Source: Hyphochytrium catenoides
Taxonomy: Eukaryota; Sar; Hyphochytriomycetes; Hyphochytriales; Hyphochytriaceae
Length of the DNA stretch: 39,887 nt
Direction: 5' to 3'
Assembly: GCA_900088475.1 (NCBI GenBank)
Contig: FLMG01003167.1
Coordinates: forward strand, 1-39,887
Shown here: positions 13,024-23,031 of the stretch, one piece after another
Layout: the number at the start of each line of letters is the position of its first letter
How positions within the stretch are numbered: the stretch's first letter is position 1
Notes under the pieces: generated by a model
Told to the model about the DNA's origin: nothing
Databases searched by the model: none
The model's input: only the letters and a program-made list of their open reading frames with translations
Made by a program: the position numbers and the translations under genes

Positions 13024-13978
13024 CCACAATCTCTGTACTCTGCCTTGTTACCCCTCCGTGAATCTCTTCTAGTTTTTGGAGGCCCATATTTTAAATCTCT
13101 TCATCGCCATCCTGGAGACACAACGGAAGAGAGTTGGTTGGCGCGGGCTAACGGCCGCCCTCATCTCTCCGACAACGTCACCTATAGGAAGTCCTGGCAG
13201 AAGGTCTACAACCTTCACATAAGAAATCTCTCCTCTCTTCTTAGTTCCTTGCGTGACACTCTTCTTTTGGCCCCATCCATGTAGTCCTTCCATGTAGTCC
13301 TTAGCACTTTTCACCGTGACCGCTAATAAGCAATGTTGCATAGACCTTCTCGCTTTCATCGGCCGGACTACCTGTCCATGCGCGCTTCAGACGCATCCGA
13401 ACAGGAACGCAGACAATCAGTTTCGGGGGTTCTCAGGAGGTGAAGGGGTACCTCGCCTAGACCAAGCAGACTGCGCTATCAAACAAGTGCTAGCAGAGAC
13501 TAACAAAGGCATTCAAGGATTGCACGCTTTTGCGGTTTTAGCGGAGAAACGATTTGATGTCACAAGGAAGATGGGCGCTACTAGTTACTCAGTTAGTACT
13601 CTAAACAGCCAATTAATCATGCGATTGACCTTCAACCATTATTTCTGCAATGCCCTCTCTATGACCTGAGCACTCTCTACGGCCCTTCTCGTTAGAACCT
13701 CGGTGGTCTCTTTTCTAGCTTATCCAGCTCTCTATAAACCTGGTGGTATGTGACTTTTGTGCCACATGTCATAATAAGTGTCTTTCTATGCGACGTTCTT
13801 CGGCGGCCCGCATCGCAGGATGCCTAACCGAGAGAGAGACTGGCAACTCTCTCTCTCCCTCTCCTTGTTGCTCTTTCACGTTTTGCCAAGCACGTTCTCC
13901 TCAGTCGTCTCTCTTCTTACGCTGCAGCTCTCTGCTTCTGGATGTTTTTGCAGTCTTCCTTGTGAGCCGGCCAATCCT
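13024..13978. other. Convergent intergenic region, no gene seen
   Basis: This lies between the 3' ends of the glycine-rich gene and the unknown minus-strand gene. Open frames of up to about 117 codons occur, but none shows family resemblance or coherent splice structure. Both 3' untranslated regions and terminators are probably here. Confidence 0.5.
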
Positions 13979-15903
13979 CTAGTTGATGAGCCTTGCTACA
14001 ATAGAAGACGGTCGAGCAGGCGGAACACTTCCCAAGGATGCCTCCATCAGAGCCCTAGTGAACCGGTGGAAGCAGATATGAGCAAATAGCGATGAGTCAA
14101 TGATGTGGACTGCTCGAGACGTGAAAAAGAGAAGGTTTGAAAGTGAGCAAGAAGCAAGACTATCTGCATATAACTGAGAGGGGTTGAAGAAGAAGAGCAC
14201 TTATTGAATAGCGCCTTTCTCTTAGCTCGTCGCCATTCCATAAAGTGATATTTCACGGGAGTTGAGCTCGACAGCAGCCTCTGAAGATATGGAAGCACCA
14301 AAGTGGATAGCGAAAGCTTGAAAGTTACCTTCCCGACTCCACAGACTCGGCAACCGACAGCAGCTTTTACTCCCTCAGCCATCACTGTTCCCCTTGAAAA
14401 GCTTGCCATGAACTCTCTCACTATCGCACGGAGAAAGGCTTCGATACTGGCCTCTCTAACCTTTAGAGTGATGTAGACATCTGCGTCCACTAAAGCACCC
14501 TGCAGCACGGAGGAGAGGTAAGAACTAGAGTGTCGACAGGGCAGAAGCAATAGTGACGTCGGCAGCATTGAAGATGTTCAACAGATGCAGCACATGGTCT
14601 CAAGCAATATTTCACAACCTGTGACCCACGAACCCTTGCAAGGCGGAGGGAAGGAAGATGAGCAATGAGTACGGCGGCAAGTAAGCAAGGAGACCAAAGA
14701 TCTACCGATTGTAGTCCGCTGAGAACAGCCTTCGCAGTGTCTTTAGGGGCCGTAGACTGCAACACTTGCACTCGTTCCTCGGAGTCTGAGGGGTCTACAA
14801 ATGCACAGAGTGCTCCAGTAGGGCAGGACGCCTCCGCAAAGAGGGGCATATTCTTAGCGTTGTGCTGTTGCTGGAGATAGAGGACATCCTACATAAACAG
14901 GAAAGAGAAGGTACCACAGGCATGGCAGGGAAAGTAAGAGGAGGGCATTGGCAGTGCAATGCAGGACGCTCCTGCTTGTTGACGAACGAAATTCAGCTAG
15001 GATAGATCACAGTGGTTCAACTATCAGAAGAAGTCGGCCCCCAACCGTCAAGATAAGCAGAAAGCTAAGGAGAGGACAAAGTTGCAAGGAGAGGACAAAG
15101 TTGCTCCCCTTTTATCAGAACGAGGGTTTGGAGGACCGAGATCGGGAAGCGTCAGTAAGCAGAACGGACAGTAAAGAGGAGGCTTAGCGGATATGGGAAA
15201 GGCAAGCGACAGCCTCCGTCACCTGAAGAAAGCAATCCTTTGTGATTCTCTCTTCCATCAGTGCAATAAGCCCTTTGCCTCCTTTGTTCAAGAGTTCCTT
15301 CTGATTCAACTCCGGCACTAGGACATCCGTAGCCTTTGCCGGTTGTCCCACGCCTTTCCTTCTAGCTGGGAGATCGGGTGAGGCAGCCTTAAGGATCATG
15401 CGCTAAGAAAAAAGAGTGCCAACAGCGATGACGAAAAGAGATTCAAGTCGGGGTTTAGTCTATGGTCGCACTTTCACTTGCAAAGATAAGCAAACAATTA
15501 GATTATTGATTGTACCTGGCCATATGCAGGTAGGCTGAGCCACCACCTCTGAAAGACACCACAGTGCTTTTCCCAGAAGACATAAAGCTCTTCTTTTGCG
15601 TTGAGCTCTGTCCCTAAATGAGTAGCGGCCTCGTCTACCGGCGCTTCAGACTCGTCCCTGGGCTCAGTACCGGCCGTCTTCTCACCCATGGTAAGCTGGA
15701 TAGTTTCAGGCACCTTGACTCTGGTACCTTGTGGTAGCGATGTAACAAACCTCAAGGGAGGCTACCGAGATGTGATTAAGCCGCTCTCCAAGGTCTTCTC
15801 GGCAATTGACCCCGTTAACTGAGCAGGTAAGCTCTATGATGCGTCCCACGGCATCTGCGATCTGAAGATCTGAAGCTTCATTGAGGCCAGCACCTGACCA
15901 CAT
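13979..15903 (-). CDS. Unknown ~353-residue protein (6 exons)
   Basis: I do not recognise this protein. Minus-strand exons: 15903-15751, 15713-15516, 15402-15223, 14870-14706, 14499-14329 and 14173-13979, all phase 0, with the stop at 13979-13981. The start is the first ATG of an open exon (MWSGAGLNEASDL). The N-terminal part is helical and acidic (ADAVGRIIELTC), followed by a charged linker and a Trp-rich stretch (VFWEKHCGVFQRWWLSLP, in exon 2). The last exons are rich in Ala, Leu and Ser (IEAFLRAIVREFMASF; LFFTSRAVHIIDSSLF). No signal peptide, clear membrane helix or catalytic motif is visible; a soluble helical protein is likely. The first intron is unusually short (37 bases, or 55 if the donor at 15768 is used), or it hides a frameshift. 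An extra small exon between 14329 and 14173 is possible. It is divergent from SPF45, with 442 bases between the start codons. Confidence 0.55.
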
Positions 15904-16345
15904 CTTCAAGCTCTGAACCTCGAGTCTGATTCTTATTGCACATCACCTAACGAGCTCTCCGAAGTTAACATTACACGACTGGCTTCGTCCTATCAAATAC
16001 GACGGACAGCTAAAGCCAAACCGAGGTTAAAATTACCCCCGAAGATAGCCCCATTATACATGGCTTCATTGAAAGATTAGTCTTGGTCTTTAGTTTCGGA
16101 CAGAAGATGAGGAGAGATGAAGTTTTTTTCTATTTCAAGAGCTCACAATGGTCCATGAGTTCTATGATGAGGAAGGATGGTGAGGGACAGTGGCAGCTGG
16201 GAAGTCTGCAGCGCTCTGCCCTCTATCAAGGCTGAGATTCGAGGCTGAGAGGCTCTGGCGCTTGGCATTGGCCACTTGAAGGCCCGATCGCTGGCTGATT
16301 GTTCTCTTTACGGAGCTTCAAAGGAGTTGGAGCTTTAGACTAAAA
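15904..16345. promoter_or_regulatory. Divergent intergenic region, probable bidirectional promoter
   Basis: This 442-base stretch separates the start codons of the unknown minus-strand gene (15903) and SPF45 (16346). Transcription of both genes must start in or next to it. I see no clear TATA box or other core element, so the call rests on gene layout alone. Confidence 0.35.
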
Positions 16346-18944
16346 ATGGATTTGTATGGGGACCTCATTCCCAATCGCCCGGGCAAGTCTGGGTATAGCT
16401 TCTCCTTGGTGAAGTCTTCCGAAGGTAGCCAATCGGCGGCTTCCCCTACTGGGAAAGCAGAGGCATCCCCGAAAAATGATGATAAGAGCGGTCAAAGCCT
16501 AGGGGGCAACTCTGCGAAGAAGGCGCCGTTCCCAGGTCCTGGCGGAGGTGAGTCGGCAGTCACATGTCACTGTGAAGACCGCTAGGCATATGTAGCACTA
16601 GCTAAACTCTTCTCTATGCGTATGTAGGCTGGTCAAGAACAATGATTGCGCCCAGAATAGTTCGTCGGGATAACATGGGACCGAAGAAGGCCGCCAAGAA
16701 CGCTGCCTCTAGCGTATCCACTATCGCAAAGGTGAAGCTGGAGTTAGGGATCTATCCTCTCCACTTCAATTTCTGCCATCAATGCAAGCTCTTGGTCTTC
16801 TTTAGCTCGTGGGCTAGCTTTATATTCCTGCTGGGAAGCACTTTGTCCTGACCTTTTAGCTATCTTTTCTCTTGCTCTTGATTGTTCCTTTTATCCCCTG
16901 TATCTCCCATCTGCTGCGAATTGATGTGCTGCTCCATAGACTTCTTCGGTCGCTAGCCCTCAGAGCGCGGCATCCGCGGCTGCACCAAAGGTCAGGAAGC
17001 TCTCTTTGTCCATATACATAACGGCGATGGGTGCCATCTGATCCGCAACTAGGCTTTGTGATGACTTCTCCTTCTTCTCGTCTACTTTCTTTATATAAAG
17101 CTTTCTCACGCTTCTCCTTTGTTCCGGTTGTCGATGCTGCGCCACAGGCACCACAGCCTACCGCTTTTCGTACATCTACGGCTCCTGTTCTTGCTCAGGG
17201 CGTTGCATCATTCGCGGACGGTAGCTTGGTTGATGAGTACGATCCCGCGAAACCGAATGACTATGATGAATACTGCCAGGTATCACATGATGAGCATCTT
17301 CTTTCTCCTTATACCTAACACCATCTACCCGACGACTTATCAGGAGCGACAGAAGAAGCTTCAGGATGAGAAGAGACAACAGGACTTGCAAAGAGAATTT
17401 GAGGAGAATGCTCGACAGGTACGGCATCCACGGCGTCGTGCAGGAGAGTTTGCATTTGGCAGGTCTGGCGTACGACTAAAGGCTACATTGTACCTGTGCA
17501 GCGCCAAAAGGAGTTGGAACAGATCAAGAGAGCACGAGAGACGGGAGAAGCTGTGCCATATGTCCCAGCACCGGTTGGCAGAGGCCGGGGAAGGGGTATT
17601 GGTCTGACTATGCCCGCATGGATGACCAAGAAAGAGTAAGTTCCTATCTCACAAGGTCCTTGCGCAGCCCTTCGTCCTGCAGTCTTCGGTCGATGTAACT
17701 CTCTTTGACTTGTATCATTCACAGTCCAGGAAAGGAAGCTCCAAGCCCCGCACCTGCTCCTCAAACCTCACGTTCTGGTTCCTCCGAGGGCCAGTTCGAG
17801 GATGCTCCGAAAGGGTTGGGCTATGAGTCGCCCAAACGAAAGCCCGTGAAAGGTGGGGGACTGAGCCTTGGCGCGAAAATGCTGCAGAAGATGGGATACA
17901 AAGAAGACGAAGGTACCGAGCATTCTTTATCATCTTTTCGTACGTCACTCGAGGGAGTCTTTGACCATGTTTACTTCTTGCTACTTTCTGGGGCCTCGCT
18001 GTATCTTTCTTCTCTCTATCTTGTTCTAATGGGTCTCGCCCCTCTTTTTCGCCGGTCTTTGCCGTCCCTCTTCCGGACGGGTCTGAACAGGCATCGGACG
18101 GCGTCATACCCCAACCTCTTCATCTAGGGATGAGCTGAGGGACGATGATGTTGACAGCTCAAGGGTCATTCTGCTTCAGGTAAAGCTCACTTCAGCTCCA
18201 CAAGGTTGAGTACTTCTCTATTGAGCAGTAGCGATGCTAAAAGGTTGAACTCTCTGCGTCCATCCAGATGACACTTTTCTTCATTCGGTAGTTCGATACT
18301 GCTTACAGTCTAAGTTTCTTCTTTCTTCGTTGGGCCCTGCCTTCCCTCTATTTTTGGTTTCTGATTCTCGTCATGCCACCCAGAACATGGTAGACCCTGA
18401 TGAGGTAGACGACGAGTTAGAGGGAGAAGTGAGAGAGGAATGCAGAAAGTTTGGTGCTGTGGGCAGATGTGTCATCACCCAGAACAGATCTGCTAGACCT
18501 GAAGAAGCTGTTAGAATATTTGTCCAGTTCCACGATAGAGAATCAGCATTGAAAGGTGGGACTCAACAATCAAGGCTGTTCTGCGGCTGCGTTGAAGTGT
18601 GTACCCCAATGCTCCTCTTATTTTTCTATTATGAGACAAATCCAGCCTAACGGTCGGGCTGCTGGGCTGCCTGTTAGTTCCGTTCCGCTGTGCCACTGGT
18701 ATCCGACCTTTGGTGGGCAACCATACCCCAAATGGTGGTGAACCTTTTTTTTGCCGCCTCCGCTCTGTGCTTTGACGTGGTTTGCGTCGTATGAAGCGCT
18801 ACTATGCTAATGTCTGCTATCTCTTCACGATGCTTCCAATCAAATGCAGCCCACGCGCATTTAAACGGGCGCTTCTTTGGAGGCAGAAAAGTGAAGGCAT
18901 CCTTTTATAGCGAGCGGAAGTTTGACAGAGACCAGCTTTCGTAG
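16346..18944 (+). CDS. RBM17: Splicing factor 45 (SPF45/RBM17, plant DRT111) homologue
   Basis: This is a nuclear pre-mRNA splicing factor that, in the known family, takes part in 3' splice-site choice and binds U2AF-ligand motifs of SF1, U2AF65 and SF3B1. Exons: 16346-16547, 16628-16731, 16964-16990, 17148-17279, 17344-17418, 17502-17635, 17725-17912, 18091-18179, 18384-18555 and 18850-18944. All phases agree, giving 405 residues (human about 401). In order: an N-terminus like the family's (MDLYGDL), the conserved [16 protein letters not shown] block, a charged coiled-coil-like stretch, a G-patch start ([19 protein letters not shown]), and a C-terminal UHM-type RRM ([19 protein letters not shown], then [10 protein letters not shown]) ending [14 protein letters not shown], which keeps the R-x-F signature of UHM domains. 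The G-patch is short after GIG. A different third exon cannot be excluded. Confidence 0.93.
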
Positions 18945-20760
18945 AGCGAGCAGATCAGCACGGCATAGGAGCATGCTGAGCCTGTTACTCGCCCAATGAA
19001 GTGTCTGGAGAACGGACGGAAAGTGTAGACAAGTTCCAGCGTGAGATATGGAACATTGGCAGGAGAGAGGAGGCTATTTCGAGACCGCCTGATGGACGCT
19101 GTTTACCCTTGTTTATAGTGGCTGTAAAGTGCAGACATGCTTGAAGACTTCCTGCTCCTCATCCGGTCTATCTCTTGCCAGTCCTAGCGACTATTTGGTC
19201 GTCCGCCTCGGCCCTAGGGTTGACCGAGTTAGAATGGAGACCTCTATGAAACACCTAGCTAGGACACTGTACTACTATTTAGAGAGCGTAGAATAAAGAT
19301 TCTGATGCCACGCTAGACTTGTCCATGGGCCTGCTACGGAACACTCTTTTACGTTATCAGGGCTGCGTCGCTCTGTCGCACCCACAGGACTACACTTAGC
19401 TCGATAGATGACGGGACTGACGGAGGGGAAGTGCACACAGAGAGAAAAGCGCTCACAGCAGGAGTGCTCTTTCAACTGTTGAGACGCTGAAGACCACGTA
19501 TAAAGATGAGGAGAGAAATCAGTGGAGGGAGTAGAGTCTAGTCTAGTCTGAATTGAAACAGCAAGGTTGAGAGACATGCAACATATATCGAAGCGGCGAA
19601 TAAGAAACAATGAGAAGTTACGAGGCAGAGAGAAGAGCAACTGTGCTTTGCTGATGATGAGAAGACACACAAGACGCCTGTGCATGGCTTATTCTCCGTT
19701 CTCCCGCTTCTCTGAAACGGCGAACAAGGATCACTGTACGCACTAATGCACGTTGCTGTCTCCTCGCCAACTAACGCGCAGTCGAGGAAGAAGTGAAAGC
19801 CAAATATCACCACGAAATGGTCAGCTCCCGTCTGTTCTTGACTTGGAAACAACATGCAACCGGCAGCATTGTTATAAGCATCAGCGGATCTAGGGCTTCA
19901 CACGTCGGAATGATGATATGGAGATCAGAGCTTGAAAAGGAAGAGGCTCCCCTCTGATGTCCCAGTTCAGTAAAGGCTACGGAACGAAGAGGAACACAAG
20001 GTAGCTTTGAGTAACAGTCCATAGAATTATAAAGGTATGCAGACCAGGAGGAGCTACCATTCATTGCAAGCTACGCTAGCTAGATCTCAAGTCATCGATA
20101 AGCTCAATAACGTCTCTAGAGAGAACGTCAGACACGCGGCATCATAATGGATCTGAGCTTCAGCAGGCGGGCGATGGAGATCAAAGGAAGAAGATTGTGG
20201 CGATCTGAGAGCATCACATGATGGTCATTGTGATTAGATCAGGGGGTGGAGCTCCCAAGGTATGGTCGGGGCATGGGGTCTGGCACTATTAAGCTCAGAG
20301 CATGGCCCCGTCACACCAAGGAGTGCGAGGTTATGCCTCTCTTGTCAGTACCGTTAACGGCTCTCAGGTATCTATGAGAGAGGACGGAGAGGCAGAGAGA
20401 GAGACAGAGAGAAAGAGAGAGAAAAGAGAAAGAGGGAGAGAGAAGAGGAGAGAGGTGGGAGGGGTAAGGGAAAGAGACAGAGAGAGGAAGAGAGAGAGAG
20501 AGACACGCAAGCGAGAGAGATGGCGAAAGAGAGAGTGCTTTTTACAGCTGTTGTGGCCTACTCTACTGAGGGAGGATTCTGATCGTGCTGATCGTGCTGA
20601 GCCGAGGAGCTACCAGGGTGCTGAAGACTTTTTAGAGGTCGTGCTAGGCAGCCACCTATCCTGCATCTCTCCCGACATACCTCCCCACACCTCTGTCTTG
20701 TCCTTCCCCTCCTTCCCCTTCCGCGATCGATTAACCCGTTCGCGGCTCAGGACAGCAAGA
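18945..20760. other. Intergenic region without a supported gene
   Basis: No convincing gene lies between SPF45 and HIS6. Minus-strand open frames of 85-136 codons between 19275 and 20064 have unremarkable composition and no splice-linked continuation. The right end carries a GA-rich tract and the HIS6 leader, in which a CAG acceptor-like site occurs about 12 bases before the HIS6 ATG, so a 5' untranslated intron is possible. Confidence 0.45.
20376..20537. repeat. GA-rich low-complexity tract upstream of HIS6
   Basis: About 160 bases consist mostly of GAGA repeats with scattered A, C and T changes. The tract lies 220-390 bases before the HIS6 start codon and is open in the HIS6 frame, where it would encode an Arg/Glu-rich stretch. 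I take it as untranslated or promoter sequence. Confidence 0.8.
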
Positions 20761-21193
20761 ATGAAGTTCCGTCCGTGCATTGACCTGCACCAAGGAGTCG
20801 TGAAGCAGATCGTGGGGTCAACCCTCACAGAGAGCAGTGGCGACTTGCAGACCAACTTTGAGTCTCAGAAGTCGGCGAGGCACTATGCAGAGCTCTACCG
20901 TCATGATCATCTCAAGGGCGGACACGTCATCATGCTGGGAAAGAGTAAGGAGAATGAGGAGGCGGCGCTGGAGGCTGTGAGAGCGTATCCTGGAGGGCTG
21001 CAAGTAGGAGGTTAGACTCCACTCTTCTTCCAGGCCATCCTTCTAGCCTACGTCTCCAAGCTTTACCCTGGGTCCATGCCGGACTTGTCTATCTTCCTGG
21101 CTTCCTTGTTTCTTCTTCTTCCATTGGAGAAGGCATCTTCATTTCACTCTATCGGCTTCTATCTCCCTCTTTCTCTTTGTTTCCCTCTCTCTA

Positions 21194-21234
<41 letters not shown>

Positions 21235-22698
21235 GTGCCTAACTCTCATTCTTGCTGCTCATCCTGTCTTTCTGCCTTGCTGCCTCGGGCCGTATGGCTC
21301 TCTCTTTTTTACCTGACAATTTTTTTCTTCTTCCTTCAGGCGGCATCACTCCCGATAACGCATTCAAATACCTTGATGCTGGAGCCAGCCACGTGATCGT
21401 CACCTCGTATGTCTTTAAGGATGGAAAGCTAGACTTTGAACTGCTAGACGGTCTCTCGGTCGCCGTAGGGAAGGAGAAGCTGGTAGCTCACAATCAACGC
21501 TTTTCTTGGTTGTCCTTCACTTCCTTCAGTTTCCGTGGAACTTCCTCTGTCTTCGCTCCTCAGTCCCGTTCTCTCCTCTCCCTTATCCAAGCCCGACAAC
21601 ACGTTTTCTGACTCGTAAGACGCAGGTCCTGGACCTGAGCTGCAGAAAGAAAAAGGCAGAGGATGGGACAGAAGCCTACTTCGTGGTCACAGACAGATGG
21701 CAAAAGTTCACGGACCTTCAGATCACGTGAGAGCTTTCCTTATTTCTATCCTGACCTCTGTACACTGCAATGCTGTCTGCTTTGCTTCTCTGTTTATGTT
21801 GATCCCAAGGCGCTAAGCTTGTCACCGCTGGGGCTTAAAATCCTCTAACATCGGATATCTCCTATCCTCGCCCTTTTGTAGTGAGGAGACGCTGCAGCGC
21901 TTAGCGCACTACTGCATTGAGTTTCTAGTGCATGGCGTAGACGTAGAGGGCATGCGAGTCGGGATCCAGGTATTATAGTGCCAAGCTCCTGTTGGCCACA
22001 CCAACTTTATTTGTCACTGTGGCATGTCTCTCCTTAGCCATAGAGATACTCATGTTGTACATGGAACCCTGTGGATGTGATAGCCTAGCTCTCAGGTGAT
22101 TGTGTGGTCTCTGACTCTCAAAGCTTGCAGGAAGACTTAGTGGAACTGCTAGGTCGATACTCACCGATAAGGACGACTTACGCAGGCGGAGCCAACTCTA
22201 TGGTAAGCTACATCTTGCCGGGCGTTGCAACTATCAGTGTCAAAGCTGTTTGGATGATAGTTCTTATGTTCGGCACAATTTCCACAGTTGCAGAATGCTA
22301 TGGAAGAGTCGTTGTTTTCGTCTGCTGATTTTCTAGGTCACCTGTATAATCCTTTGAGACTATCACCTTTAATGACCTTATTTTTATCAGGATGATCTGG
22401 AGAGAGTTAAAAGGCTAGGCAATGGCAAGGTGAGCCTCACACGCTTCATATTTGACTTTGCTTGGTCTCCAAAGTCATTCCATGTCATGCTTCGTCCCCA
22501 TCTCTCACCGATCCTTTTCCTAAGCCCTTCCATGTCATCTCTTACCCTCCTGACGATCTGAAGGAGCTCTCCGGCCAAATTTCACTTATTTTCTCTCAGG
22601 TGGACCTGACTATCGGAAGTGCTCTCGACATCTTTGGCGGGGATGTCAAGTATGCAGATGTGGTTGAGTGGCAGAGAAAAGAGGAGGATCAAGCGTGA
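20761..22698 (+). CDS. HIS6: ProFAR isomerase, histidine biosynthesis (HIS6/HISN3)
   Basis: The enzyme isomerises ProFAR to PRFAR, the fourth step of histidine synthesis. Exons: 20761-21010, 21340-21482, 21626-21726, 21882-21969, 22131-22202, 22391-22429 and 22600-22698, with all phases consistent, giving 263 residues (yeast and plant enzymes about 261-265 without targeting peptide). It is a TIM barrel. The first strand has RPCIDLHQG with the likely catalytic Asp8; the second acidic residue is probably Asp134 in VLDLSCRKK, by analogy with bacterial HisA. Also visible are the eukaryotic signatures [60 protein letters not shown] and [14 protein letters not shown]. The start at 20761 fits the family N-terminus exactly. 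In plants the pathway is plastidial; the same frame stays open upstream to an ATG at 20302, but that extension is GA-rich low complexity and not a convincing transit peptide. Confidence 0.96.
21199..21231. repeat. (CT)n microsatellite in HIS6 intron 1
   Basis: A pure CT dinucleotide run within the first HIS6 intron, about 110 bases upstream of its acceptor. It may reinforce the polypyrimidine tract; it is also a likely length polymorphism. Confidence 0.9.
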
Positions 22699-23031
22699 GA
22701 GGTGGTAGAATCATGACTGGCCACTCTCGGAACAAGGGCTCTCTCCTCCTCCCACAAAAGTGGCTTGAAGCCCAAGATTGGTGGACTTTCAGTCACCATA
22801 CCCACATCAAAGGAGCTGCGTCATATCCAGGGACAGACAAACTCTTTCTTTTTGTTTTGTGCCCCTTGACATCTGTTTATGACTGCTCTCGCTGTCCTTC
22901 GTACTCAGCCTGAGGAAATTCAGACTTACTGTTGTCTGATGCGGTGCTCTGCTAGACCTATGGTTTGACCTCTATATAGCCCTGAGTCTGCTACCTTTCT
23001 TAAGATATGGGGGGACTTTAAAAGACATCCC
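22699..23031. other. Convergent intergenic region
   Basis: This separates the 3' ends of HIS6 and of paralogue A. No gene is visible; it must contain both transcript ends. Confidence 0.55.

Noticed and set aside
13316-13669. Plus-strand open frame of 117 codons
   Set aside because: No family resemblance, no splice-linked neighbours, and it lies between two convergent genes; a chance frame is more likely.
17715-18107. Minus-strand open frame of 130 codons
   Set aside because: It is antisense to the SPF45 G-patch exon and an adjoining intron, and has no independent support.
19275-20064. Series of minus-strand open frames of 85-136 codons
   Set aside because: Composition is Ser/Cys-rich without motif or phase-consistent splicing; not enough to call a gene.
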